27,540 nt of DNA from an uncultured Veillonella sp. (GCA_915066865.1 CAJZEE010000018.1:1-27540); one strand, 5' to 3'. Positions 8,703 to 16,101 are shown, numbered from the stretch's first letter. A program made the numbers and translations. Notes: a model not told the origin generated them from the letters alone.

Positions 8703-8738
8703 AAAGAGGGCATTCCCTATTTGGGGGATGCCCTCTTT
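8703..8738. terminator. Bidirectional terminator between converging genes
   Basis: Inverted repeat AAAGAGGGCATTCCC (8703-8717) and GGGGATGCCCTCTTT (8724-8738), pairing over 15 bp with one G-T pair and a six-base loop. It is flanked by A5 on the left and a short T run on the right, so it can work for the plus-strand transporter genes and for the minus-strand binding-protein gene. Confidence 0.85.
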
Positions 8739-8754
8739 CGTATGACGTAATATA

Positions 8755-9696
8755 TTAGAATGTAACATTAATACCGTATGCTTCTTTAACTAATCGTGCC
8801 ATAGCTTCAGGTGTTTGTAGACCTGGGTTTAATAGGAATAGTTTAGATGGTAAGTATATTACGCGGTTATTTTGTACGGCTTTTAAATTGGCCCATGCAG
8901 GATTATCTGTCATAGCTTGTTTCATAGCTTTTGTAATTTCTTCTTCTTTACCCATTGTAACAACAAAGATAATATCAGGGTTATCTGCAGTCAATGTTTC
9001 AAGAGAGTAAGGGACCGTTTTGTCCTTCGTTGTACCATCTAGGTGAGAGGAGACAACATTTGTCATACCTAGTTCTTTTACCATTGATGCAGTAACTGCT
9101 TCATCAGTTTCGGCAGTTACACCCTTTCCTGTGGCACGTAACACGGCAACACGTGCAGGTTGTTGATTCTTAACTGCATCTTTTACCTTGGTAATATTGT
9201 TTTCATAGGTAGTAATAACAGACTTAGCCTTATCTTGATGATTAGTTAATTCGCCAAGAAATGTTAACATTGGTACATTATCTTTAATACCATCGTAATC
9301 AAAAAGTACGGTTGGAATATTATTAGCTTGTAATTGAGATTCATATTTTTTATGTTGATTTACTAAACCCAATACTACATCTGGCTTCAAGCCTAATAAT
9401 TGTTCCATATTGATATTTGCAGTTTGACCAAGAGCTGGTAGAGCTTCTAACTCTGGTGCTAGTTTATCCGTTGTATTGGCACGGCTAATAGCCTTACCAT
9501 CGACAGCATAAAGCATAGATAAAACAGAATTAGATAATACAGCAATTTTTTGTGGATCCTTTGGTACAGTATAGGTTTGGCCATTAAAGGTCAATTCCTT
9601 CGTAGTAGCAGAAGAGCTGGATGTGGTTTTACCACACCCAGCTAGTGCTAGTACAATCATAACCAAAGCGATACTACCGAGTAGTAGTTTTTTCAT
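8755..9696 (-). CDS. Substrate-binding lipoprotein of an FecB/BtuF-type ABC importer
   Basis: 313 residues. Lipoprotein signal: positive start MKKLL, hydrophobic stretch, lipobox LAGC with lipidated C21, then a Ser/Thr-rich linker. The mature part is a class III (TroA-like) periplasmic binding protein: PQKIAVLSNSVLSMLYAVD, a MEQLLGLKPDVVLG motif, YDGIKDN near the domain-bridging helix, and a C-terminal lobe ending with PGLQTPEAMARLVKEAYG. It presumably delivers substrate to the permease/ATPase pair at 6909-8686. Start chosen at the ATG with AGGAG just upstream. It lies 51 bases downstream of the exported CbiK gene on the same strand, so the two are likely co-transcribed, which points to a metal or tetrapyrrole ligand. 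Confidence 0.88.
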   Translation of the reverse strand: MKKLLLGSIALVMIVLALAGCGKTTSSSSATTKELTFNGQTYTVPKDPQKIAVLSNSVLSMLYAVDGKAISRANTTDKLAPELEALPALGQTANINMEQLLGLKPDVVLGLVNQHKKYESQLQANNIPTVLFDYDGIKDNVPMLTFLGELTNHQDKAKSVITTYENNITKVKDAVKNQQPARVAVLRATGKGVTAETDEAVTASMVKELGMTNVVSSHLDGTTKDKTVPYSLETLTADNPDIIFVVTMGKEEEITKAMKQAMTDNPAWANLKAVQNNRVIYLPSKLFLLNPGLQTPEAMARLVKEAYGINVTF

Positions 9697-9747
9697 GATG
9701 TACTCCTATGAATGTTATATATGCAATAACGATCTTAGTTATATTGA

Positions 9748-10737
9748 TTATTTTTCTAATGCATCCCAAGCTTCGTTAGCACGTTCAACGAATAAGTTAC
9801 GGATGTTTTGGTTTTCACCTAAACCATGGATGTAAGTGTCAACTTTGAAGCCTTCTTTTTCAAGAATGGATTTGTGGGAATCTGGTTCGTTACCAGCCAT
9901 GTCGTTGTTTGCATGGTCACCAGCAACCATCATGAAAGGCATCAATGTAACATGTTTAATACCATGTAATTTCAATTGAGGGATAACTTGTTCAAGATTT
10001 GGTGTACCTTCTACTGTGTAGATGAATACATTTTTCATGCCAAGAGTATGGATACGGTCTTGAATTACAGAATAGTATGCATTGGAAGGATCTGGAGTAC
10101 CATGAGCCATGATAAGAAGACCATCTTCTTTACCTAATTTAGGGAATTGGGATTGAACAGCTTTTAATGTTTCAATAACTTGGTCAGTTTGGTTTTCTTG
10201 ACCCATCCAGTACATAAGAGAAGTACCGAGTGTCATTTTTTTGAAATCATTTTTGTATAAATTATATACTGCTGCATCGTAGTTATATTCCATACCAGGA
10301 ATTACATCTAGAGATGCCAATGCAACGCGAGTGTAACCATCTTTTTTAAGTTCAGCTAAAGCTTCTTCAGGTGTAGGGTATGTTATACCTTCTTTTTGTT
10401 GGATACGATCACGAATAATATGGCTTGTGAAAGCAGTTATCACTTTAGTATTTGGGTGTGCTGCCTTAATAGCATCTACAGTAGCATCGATTGTTTTCAC
10501 ACGAGTATCTTTATAAGTTGTACCAAAGCTCATAACAACCATAGCATCTTTGTTTGGCAAGTTTTGTAAAGCTTCTGTATTATGTGTACGAACACCAATT
10601 GCAGCGGCTTCTTTCAATGCTGGTGTAGGATCTTTTACTTCTTCATTTAATTGATATGCAGCATTAGATACAACTGGTGCACCAAAGGATACTGCAAGAC
10701 CTAGAATAGCGGATGCTAAAGCTAATTGTTTTTTCAT
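9748..10737 (-). CDS. cbiK: Exported CbiK-type (sirohydrochlorin cobalto)chelatase
   Basis: 329 residues from the ATG at 10737, which has AGGAG upstream; a longer frame to 10779 would hide the signal peptide and is rejected. Residues 1-27 look like a Sec signal peptide (MKKQLALASAILGLAVSFGA, then a likely cleavage after SNA). The rest is a CbiK chelatase: VVMSFGTTYKDTR start, metal-site residues H212 in MAHGTPDPSN, E243 in TVEGTP and H275 in AGDHANND, and the family ending GLGEN (306-310). All three residues expected to bind the metal are present. CbiK normally inserts Co2+ into sirohydrochlorin in the cytosol; exported versions (CbiKP) are known from Desulfovibrio vulgaris, where the protein also binds haem. 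Here the exported form is paired with a binding-protein gene, suggesting a role in metal or tetrapyrrole handling outside the membrane rather than in synthesis. Confidence 0.9.
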   Translation of the reverse strand: MKKQLALASAILGLAVSFGAPVVSNAAYQLNEEVKDPTPALKEAAAIGVRTHNTEALQNLPNKDAMVVMSFGTTYKDTRVKTIDATVDAIKAAHPNTKVITAFTSHIIRDRIQQKEGITYPTPEEALAELKKDGYTRVALASLDVIPGMEYNYDAAVYNLYKNDFKKMTLGTSLMYWMGQENQTDQVIETLKAVQSQFPKLGKEDGLLIMAHGTPDPSNAYYSVIQDRIHTLGMKNVFIYTVEGTPNLEQVIPQLKLHGIKHVTLMPFMMVAGDHANNDMAGNEPDSHKSILEKEGFKVDTYIHGLGENQNIRNLFVERANEAWDALEK

Positions 10738-11097
10738 TTCTATACTCCTATCTATAACTATAACTACACTAATATGCAATCATTTACATAGCTCTATTAT
10801 AATGAAAACTATGGATTCATCGCATATATATAACCTTATTTCAATCGTAGCAAAGGGGAAAAGGGGTGTCAATAAACCCTATACCCCTAGAAGTATAGAG
10901 AAATTAAGAAATCCTTAATAAATTAATGTGATGAATAAAGTATGATAGTACATTTTATAATTATATTCTTGTTGGTTATAAGGATATGAATATGTGAATA
11001 TATAAGTAATTTTATTTAGGATTATTTTGATGGGGCCCCATAATATTACTACAATTAAATTAATCGTTATAAATATTAATTTTGATATTTTTTCTCA

Positions 11098-11126
11098 TTG
11101 ACTTCTATAGATTAATCTTGTACTAT
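11098..11126 (+). promoter_or_regulatory. Promoter of the CbiK-like gene at 11199
   Basis: TTGACT (11098-11103), a 17-base spacer and TACTAT (11121-11126), close to the sigma-70 consensus. The -10 hexamer is also the left arm of TACTAT-N6-ATAGTA (ending 11138), which may be a further operator. The predicted transcript would start near 11133, about 65 bases before the ATG. Confidence 0.65.
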
Positions 11127-11140
11127 TATTACATAGTAGT

Positions 11141-11173
11141 TGATAACAATTTTCAATTGTGAAAGTTGTTTCA
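11141..11173 (+). promoter_or_regulatory. Palindromic operator or 5'-leader hairpin, partly Fur-box-like
   Basis: AACAATTTTCA (11145-11155) and TGAAAGTTGTT (11160-11170) form an 11-bp inverted repeat with a four-base centre ATTG and one mismatch, which becomes a U-G pair in RNA. The left part, TGATAACAATTTTCA (11141-11155), matches 12 of 14 fixed positions of the 7-1-7 Fur consensus TGATAATNATTATCA. A third half-site TTTCA follows at 11169-11173, four bases after TGAAA. The element sits just after the expected transcription start, as a repressor site would. Whether it acts as DNA operator or RNA hairpin cannot be decided from sequence. Confidence 0.55.
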
Positions 11174-11198
11174 TGTATGAGTAATATGGAGGTCACAT

Positions 11199-12080
11199 AT
11201 GAAAGGCATAATTATTGCATCCTTTGGATCAATTTACCAAGATGCTGTGGAGAAATCCATTGGCAGTATAGAGAAAAAAGTACGTTCCATGTATAGTGAT
11301 ATGGAGGTACGCCGCGTATTCTTATCTGATGCATTAGTAGAGAAGTGGAATGAGAAGTACGAAGATAAGATTTCTTCTTTCACAGAGGCTATGCAAGATT
11401 TCGCTCGTATGGGTATCGATGAGGTGTACATTCAACCTATTACATTGGTGGCAGATCAGTGTTACCAACAAATGCGCAAACAAGCATTAAAATTTTTACA
11501 TAGCAATGAATATGGTTTTAGTCAGGTTAATATTGGTAAACCATTGCTTACCTCTTTAGGTGTAAAAAATTATGCCGATGATTATGAAGCAACATTAGAA
11601 AGCATTGTTCGTCACGTTAATACAAAAGCACTTAATAAATCTGTTGTGCTCATGGCGAATGGTCAAAATCAATTAGAGTTTAGTACATTGCAATTAAAGG
11701 CGATGTATGGTGCAGCACCAAATGTAGTAGTATTTACTACAAATGGTTTCCCTACTTTTAAACAAGCTCTTACTTTCTTGGATCGTATGGGGCATAAAGA
11801 TTTATTAGTTGTACCATTGGCTCTCATAGGTTCTACACATTTAATGGATTACCTTGGCGGTGAACGCTCCGATTCCATTTATGCTTTACTCGCTGAGGAA
11901 GGCTACAATGTTGATATCTGGAATGAAGGGCTTGGGGAAAATCCACATGTACAAGATTTATTCTTGAAACATTTAGGTCAAGCTATCCGCATGTCTGATC
12001 GTAAACGGCCCATGCCTAGAGAATCCGTAAAACCTGTCATGACAAATTCTCGCTTAGAAGCGCAAGGTTTGATTTCTTGA
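11199..12080 (+). CDS. CbiK-like protein with degenerate metal site
   Basis: 293 residues, full length for CbiK and similar throughout: start MKGIIIASFGSIYQDA, the IDEVYIQP strand, NIGKPLL, and the family motif GLGEN at 244-248. The chelatase site is nevertheless lost: the residue matching the first metal-binding His is N154 (MANGQNQ), the one matching the Glu is N182 (TTNGFPT), and only H214 (GSTHLMD) remains. Two further conserved polar positions, H82 and E88 of the neighbouring CbiK, are T82 and C88 here. The frame is intact, with a good RBS (GGAGG), its own promoter and its own terminator, so this is not an obvious pseudogene. It may bind tetrapyrrole or metal without chelatase activity, or regulate its active paralogue. 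No signal peptide, so cytosolic. Function unknown. Confidence 0.8.
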   Translation: MKGIIIASFGSIYQDAVEKSIGSIEKKVRSMYSDMEVRRVFLSDALVEKWNEKYEDKISSFTEAMQDFARMGIDEVYIQPITLVADQCYQQMRKQALKFLHSNEYGFSQVNIGKPLLTSLGVKNYADDYEATLESIVRHVNTKALNKSVVLMANGQNQLEFSTLQLKAMYGAAPNVVVFTTNGFPTFKQALTFLDRMGHKDLLVVPLALIGSTHLMDYLGGERSDSIYALLAEEGYNVDIWNEGLGENPHVQDLFLKHLGQAIRMSDRKRPMPRESVKPVMTNSRLEAQGLIS

Positions 12081-12131
12081 TATTTGTTATTACATAATTA
12101 GACATACAACACTCCACTCTTTCACATTAAT

Positions 12132-12171
12132 AAAAATCCTCCTTGTTGGACATCCAATGAGGAGGATTTTT
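12132..12171 (+). terminator. Strong terminator after the CbiK-like gene
   Basis: AAAAATCCTCCT (12132-12143) pairs with AGGAGGATTTTT (12160-12171). The stem continues inward through two wobble pairs to TTGG/CCAA with a four-base loop ACAT. It ends in T5. It separates the CbiK-like gene from the cbiK downstream. Confidence 0.9.
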
Positions 12172-12286
12172 ACTTTTACCATGAAAGATAAGAATAATTT
12201 CTATTTTATACGTACCACGGTATGCCCCTAAAGGATGGTCTATGGTATGATTAAGATACATTAATAGTTAATATAAGGAGACTTTC

Positions 12287-13141
12287 ATGAAACAAGCTAT
12301 CTTAGTTGTTGCCTTTGGATCCACTGTGGACAGTGCTCGTGAACATAATATCGATTCCGTAGTAGAACATATTCGTAAATCGTATCCAGATTATACGGTG
12401 GAATTAGCTTTTTCGTCTCGTATCATCGTTAAGCGATTACGTGATCGTGGTATTGAGATTCCTACTGAACAAGGGGCGTTAGAAAAACTGATTCAAGAAG
12501 GTTATACACATGTATATGTGCAGCCACTCCATTTCACCGGTGGTGAGGAGTTCGATAAATTGAAAAATAATATTCTTGCTCATGAGGGTGAAGGACAACT
12601 TGAAGTGTTGCGTGTAGGTAGACCTCTCGTATACTACATGGGACAAGAAGAGCATCCAGATGATTATCAAATCTTGATTGACCGTTTCATTAAATCTCTT
12701 AATATTTCTAAGGATGACGGTTTGTTAATGGTTGGTCATGGAGGTCTTGGCTCTGGAAACTCCTCGTATGGTAATTTACAGTTCAAATTGATTCGTGCTG
12801 GTCTTACGAATGTACGTATCGCTGTGCTAGAGAATGCTCCTTATGTGGCCGACGTAGCAACACCTTGGGAGTGGCTCGATGGTAAGCGCCCAAATACGAT
12901 TTATTTACATCCATTATTATTAGTCCTTGGTGATCATGCGCAAAATGATCTTTTTGGCGATGAAGAGGATAGTATAGTGAATGAACTCGCTGAAGCAGGT
13001 TATGAGGTTAAACCAATCAATGCTGGTTTAGGTGAGTACGAAGTAATTCAAGATATTTTCCGTCAGCATTTACAAGATTGTATCGATGATTTGTATGGCA
13101 AACGTAGTGCTCATCGTCCTACAATACCAAATATTAAATAG
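12287..13141 (+). CDS. cbiK: Sirohydrochlorin cobaltochelatase CbiK (cytosolic)
   Basis: 284 residues, no signal peptide. It inserts Co2+ into sirohydrochlorin, the committed step of the anaerobic cobalamin route, making the substrate for CbiL encoded next. Seen: VVAFGSTVDSAREHNID, VQPLHFTGGEEFDKL with H82 and E88, and the metal site H151 (MVGHGGLGSGNS), E182 (VLENAP) and H217 (LGDHAQND), all intact. The family motif near the C-terminus is GLGEY rather than GLGEN. AAGGAG lies six bases before the ATG. Of the three CbiK-type genes in this window this is the one with both a full site and a cytosolic location, so it is the best candidate for cobalamin synthesis. About 110 bases of leader follow the upstream terminator, in which GGTATG occurs twice (around 12220 and 12245); meaning unknown. 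Confidence 0.92.
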   Translation: MKQAILVVAFGSTVDSAREHNIDSVVEHIRKSYPDYTVELAFSSRIIVKRLRDRGIEIPTEQGALEKLIQEGYTHVYVQPLHFTGGEEFDKLKNNILAHEGEGQLEVLRVGRPLVYYMGQEEHPDDYQILIDRFIKSLNISKDDGLLMVGHGGLGSGNSSYGNLQFKLIRAGLTNVRIAVLENAPYVADVATPWEWLDGKRPNTIYLHPLLLVLGDHAQNDLFGDEEDSIVNELAEAGYEVKPINAGLGEYEVIQDIFRQHLQDCIDDLYGKRSAHRPTIPNIK

Positions 13142-13146
13142 TGCCT

Positions 13147-13175
13147 TTGTATATATTGCATAAATTAGTTATAAT
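13147..13175 (+). promoter_or_regulatory. Possible promoter of cbiL
   Basis: TTGTAT (13147-13152), a 17-base spacer and a perfect TATAAT (13170-13175), in the 86-base gap between cbiK and cbiL. The -35 match is only partial. There is no terminator after cbiK, so read-through from cbiK is also likely. Confidence 0.45.
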
Positions 13176-13227
13176 AAAAGATATTGCAATTATAAATAGA
13201 GTGTAGCTATAAGAAGAGGAGATACCC

Positions 13228-13935
13228 ATGAAAGGTAAATTATATGGTATTGGCGTAGGCCCTGGCGATTCTGAATTGATGACTGTGAAAGCTGCTCGCA
13301 TCGTAGGTGAAGCAGATATTATTATCACACCTAAAACAGAAAAGAAAGATGGTTCCGTAGCCCTTGATATTGCATCCCCATATATACAAGAACATACAGA
13401 AATCGTTCCCGTTGTATTCCCAATGGTGTTGGATGATTCTACGCAAGAGGAAGGCTGGCAAGAGGCTAAACGCGTTATCTTGTCTTACTTAGATGAAGGT
13501 AAAAGTGTTGTATTCTTAACATTGGGTGACCCGATGTTCTATAGTACATATATGTATGTATATCGTTTGATTGAAAATACAGGTCATGAAATTGAAACAA
13601 TTCCTGGTGTGACTGCATTCTGTGCTATCGGATCTCACCTTGGCTATCCAATTGTAGAGAAGGAAGAGGTATTGGCCATCGTTCCAGCTACAGCGCCTAA
13701 AGAAAAAATCGATGCTGTATTAGCTGTTGCAGATGATGCAGTTATTATGAAGGTATATAAAAACTTTGATGAAGTACAAGAAACCTTGATTAAACATAAT
13801 ATGGCAGATGATGCGGTTATGATTAGCCGTGTAGGCTTGCCTGATGAGCAAGTATTCGTAGGTTTAGATAATATGCCAAAAGATACTAAACTCAACTACT
13901 TATCTACAATTCTTGCAAAACGCAAGGATCGTTAA
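13228..13935 (+). CDS. cbiL: Cobalt-factor II C20-methyltransferase CbiL
   Basis: 235 residues. Tetrapyrrole methylase that adds the C20 methyl group to cobalt-sirohydrochlorin. Seen: GIGVGPGDSELMTVKAARI at the N-terminus (CbiL/CobI pattern), LTLGDPMFYSTYMYVYRLI, and TIPGVTAFCAIGSHLGYP. RBS GAGGAGA precedes the ATG. It lies apart from the other ring methylases of the cbiD-C operon and next to cbiK, its pathway predecessor. It is followed 29 bases later by cbiA with no terminator. Confidence 0.95.
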   Translation: MKGKLYGIGVGPGDSELMTVKAARIVGEADIIITPKTEKKDGSVALDIASPYIQEHTEIVPVVFPMVLDDSTQEEGWQEAKRVILSYLDEGKSVVFLTLGDPMFYSTYMYVYRLIENTGHEIETIPGVTAFCAIGSHLGYPIVEKEEVLAIVPATAPKEKIDAVLAVADDAVIMKVYKNFDEVQETLIKHNMADDAVMISRVGLPDEQVFVGLDNMPKDTKLNYLSTILAKRKDR

Positions 13936-13964
13936 CAAACACATCGTATTACGAGGTAATATCT

Positions 13965-15341
13965 ATGAACACAGTACAGATTCCACGTGTTGTCATTGCT
14001 GGCACTAATTCTGGTGTTGGTAAAACAACTATCGTAGCGGGCTTATTGGCCGCTTATGCAAATGGTGGACGTACGGTGCAATCCTTTAAAGTGGGCCCGG
14101 ATTATATTGATCCGGGCTTTCATAAAATTGCATCCGGCCGTGACAGTTATAATTTAGATACGTGGCTTGTGCCACCTCATAAATTAAATCCTTTCTTTGC
14201 TACTATGGCGCACGATGTAGACCTTGCCATTATTGAAGGTGTTATGGGCCTTTATGATGGTGGGCGAGAAGGTGTTAGCTCTACAGCTCAAATTGCTAAA
14301 CAGTTAAATGCACCAGTGGTGCTCGTTATTGATTGCAAGGCTATGGGTGAAAGTGCGGCTGCTATTGCAAAAGGTTTCCGTGATTATGACCCAGAGGTAA
14401 ACTTTGGCGGTGTCATCTTGAACCGCTTAGGCTCAGCTAATCATGAGCGTATGGTTCGTGAAGGGATGGATAAAATTGGCGTACCTGTTATTGGTGCCAT
14501 TTATCGTGATGATCGTATGCATTCTCCAGAACGTCATTTAGGACTTACACCGGTTACTGAAATTGATCCAACAGAGGCGATTAATACGATTCGAGAAGCT
14601 GTTGAGAAAATGGTAAATCTCGATGCACTATTGGAAATTGCTACTAATGCACCAACTATCGAACTACCAGATGCTATAGATGTTAAAACCATTGAAAAAC
14701 GTGTGAAAATCGGTGTAGCTTATGATGAGGCGTTCTCTTTTTACTATCCAGCTAGTCTTGCTGCGTTAGAGGAAAAAGGGGCTGAGCTTGTTTATTTTAG
14801 TCCGCTTAATGATTCGGTAATTCCTGATGTAGACGGACTTGTATTTGGGGGTGGCTTCCCAGAAATGTTTTTATTCCAGTTATCTAGCAATGAGTCTATG
14901 AAGGAATCCATTCGCCAAGCTAATGCACAAGGTATGCCTATTTATGCCGAATGTGGTGGCCTTATGTATCTTTGTGAAAGCATTCATGACTTTGAAGGTT
15001 TTGTATATAAAACTGTAGGTATTGTACCTGCCAATTGTGTGATGCAACAAAAGCTTCAAAAGGTGGGGTATGTTACAGCAACTGCAAAGAGAGATACTTT
15101 ATTAGGCGCTATGAATACAGCTATTCGTGGTCATGAGTTCCATTTCTCTACAATGGAGCCAACTATAGATGACTTTCCATGGGCTTTTCATTTAGAAGGA
15201 GGCCGTAAACCTCAATCGTATGACGGCGGCTATGCAACAAAAAATGTATTAGCTTCTTACTTACATTTGAACTTTGCTGGCTCTGATGAAGGGGCACAAC
15301 ATTTTGTTGATACATGTGCTGCTTATAAAGCCCAAAAGTAA
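13965..15341 (+). CDS. cbiA: Cobyrinate a,c-diamide synthase CbiA
   Basis: 458 residues. ATP- and glutamine-dependent amidation of the a and c side chains of cobyrinate. Two domains: an N-terminal dethiobiotin-synthetase-like ATPase with P-loop GTNSGVGKTT (13-22), KVGPDYIDPGFH and VMGLYDG; and a C-terminal class I glutamine amidotransferase domain with nucleophile C330 in YAECGGLMYL and the late GHEFHFS segment. RBS ACGAGG before ATG 13965. The enzyme using all later carboxylates, CbiP, is not encoded here. Probably in one transcript with cbiL. Confidence 0.96.
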   Translation: MNTVQIPRVVIAGTNSGVGKTTIVAGLLAAYANGGRTVQSFKVGPDYIDPGFHKIASGRDSYNLDTWLVPPHKLNPFFATMAHDVDLAIIEGVMGLYDGGREGVSSTAQIAKQLNAPVVLVIDCKAMGESAAAIAKGFRDYDPEVNFGGVILNRLGSANHERMVREGMDKIGVPVIGAIYRDDRMHSPERHLGLTPVTEIDPTEAINTIREAVEKMVNLDALLEIATNAPTIELPDAIDVKTIEKRVKIGVAYDEAFSFYYPASLAALEEKGAELVYFSPLNDSVIPDVDGLVFGGGFPEMFLFQLSSNESMKESIRQANAQGMPIYAECGGLMYLCESIHDFEGFVYKTVGIVPANCVMQQKLQKVGYVTATAKRDTLLGAMNTAIRGHEFHFSTMEPTIDDFPWAFHLEGGRKPQSYDGGYATKNVLASYLHLNFAGSDEGAQHFVDTCAAYKAQK

Positions 15342-15384
15342 TAGATGTGTAGATGTATTTAATAGGTTTATATTACTATGTATT

Positions 15385-15456
15385 ATCACAATTACATACA
15401 TAAGTATTGTAATGTGCAATTGCAATTGCAATTATATTCATATGTATTGTTGTGAT
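15385..15456 (+). other. Large imperfect stem-loop in the cobO leader
   Basis: In the 204-base gap between cbiA and cobO, ATCACAA (15385-15391) pairs with TTGTGAT (15450-15456) and ATACATA (15396-15402) pairs with TATGTAT (15441-15447), leaving a small internal loop. The enclosed part holds three tandem GCAATT units (15416-15433), which are themselves self-complementary. I see no B12-box-like sequence, so it does not look like a cobalamin riboswitch. It could be a structured leader, a set of operator half-sites or a weak transcription barrier. Confidence 0.45.
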
Positions 15457-15545
15457 CCTATTAGTAAATATGAGGAGAATGTAATTAATCAGGAATAGTT
15501 AGTTCTTAAAGTTATTGCGGGACAGTTCGTATTAAAGGAGCTATT

Positions 15546-16088
15546 ATGGAAGAACGTGGATTAATTCTAGTTAATACAGGGAATGGTAAAGGTAAAACAA
15601 CAGCGGCATTAGGCGTTGTTTTACGTGCTGTCGGACAAGGTTTCAAGGTTCTTATATTACAATTTATTAAGAGCGGTAATGGTTATGGTGAATTGGCAGG
15701 TCTTGCTAAACTAGGTGATCAAGTTGAAATTCGCTCTATGGGAAAGGGTTTTATTTACTATAAACGTGATGAAGTAGGAGAAGCTGAACTTGCTCGCCAT
15801 AAAGAAGCAGCTCAAGCCGCTTGGCGGACATTGGTGGAGGAAGTAAACTCCGATAAATGGGATCTAATTGTTATGGATGAAATAAATAATGCCATTAATT
15901 ATGAGCTTATCGATGTGCATTCTGTAGTGGAAATGCTTAAAAATAAGCCAGAAAGACTTCATGTTGTTTTGACGGGTCGCTATGCTAAACCTGAAATCAT
16001 TGATATGGCAGATACTGTAACGGAAATGAATGTAGTAAAGCATGCTTATGAAAAGGGCATTAAGGCTGCTAAAGGAATTGAATTCTAA
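15546..16088 (+). CDS. cobO: Corrinoid adenosyltransferase CobO (CobA/BtuR family)
   Basis: 180 residues. Transfers the 5'-deoxyadenosyl group of ATP to Co(I) of cobyrinate diamide or other corrinoids. Seen: P-loop variant GNGKGKTTAALG (12-23) typical of the CobA/BtuR/CobO family, LQFIKSG after the second strand, and WDLIVMDEINNAINYELID with the family's acidic motif; LTGRYAKPEIIDMAD near the C-terminus. RBS AAAGGAG, then ATG 15546. The protein serves both new synthesis and salvage of imported corrinoids, which fits with a BtuC/D-like transporter nearby. No terminator is visible after it; a new promoter starts about 40 bases downstream. Confidence 0.94.
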   Translation: MEERGLILVNTGNGKGKTTAALGVVLRAVGQGFKVLILQFIKSGNGYGELAGLAKLGDQVEIRSMGKGFIYYKRDEVGEAELARHKEAAQAAWRTLVEEVNSDKWDLIVMDEINNAINYELIDVHSVVEMLKNKPERLHVVLTGRYAKPEIIDMADTVTEMNVVKHAYEKGIKAAKGIEF

Positions 16089-16101
16089 CTAAATTAAAAA
16101 A

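Larger units (their letters stand above)
10738..11198. other. Divergent intergenic region between two cbiK-type genes
   Basis: 461 bases without a gene. On the minus side, a TATAAT (plus-strand ATTATA at 10796-10801) lies about 60 bases before the exported-cbiK start, but I find no convincing -35. At 10862-10888 there is a short inverted repeat AGGGGT/ACCCCT of unclear use. The centre is plain AT-rich DNA. The right side holds the promoter and palindrome listed separately. I see no tRNA, cobalamin riboswitch or small gene here. Confidence 0.6.

Noticed and set aside
10738..10779. N-terminal extension of the exported CbiK
   Set aside because: ATG 10737 has an AGGAG site and starts a normal signal peptide; the extension would bury it.
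13142..13227. CRISPR, tRNA or small RNA in intergenic gaps
   Set aside because: Checked this and all other gaps; no spaced identical repeats, no cloverleaf and no known RNA motif seen by eye.
15274..15498. 74-codon open frame from inside cbiA into the cobO leader
   Set aside because: It starts out of frame in a conserved cbiA end, has no RBS, and its odd composition (I, C, N rich) comes from AT-rich intergenic DNA.
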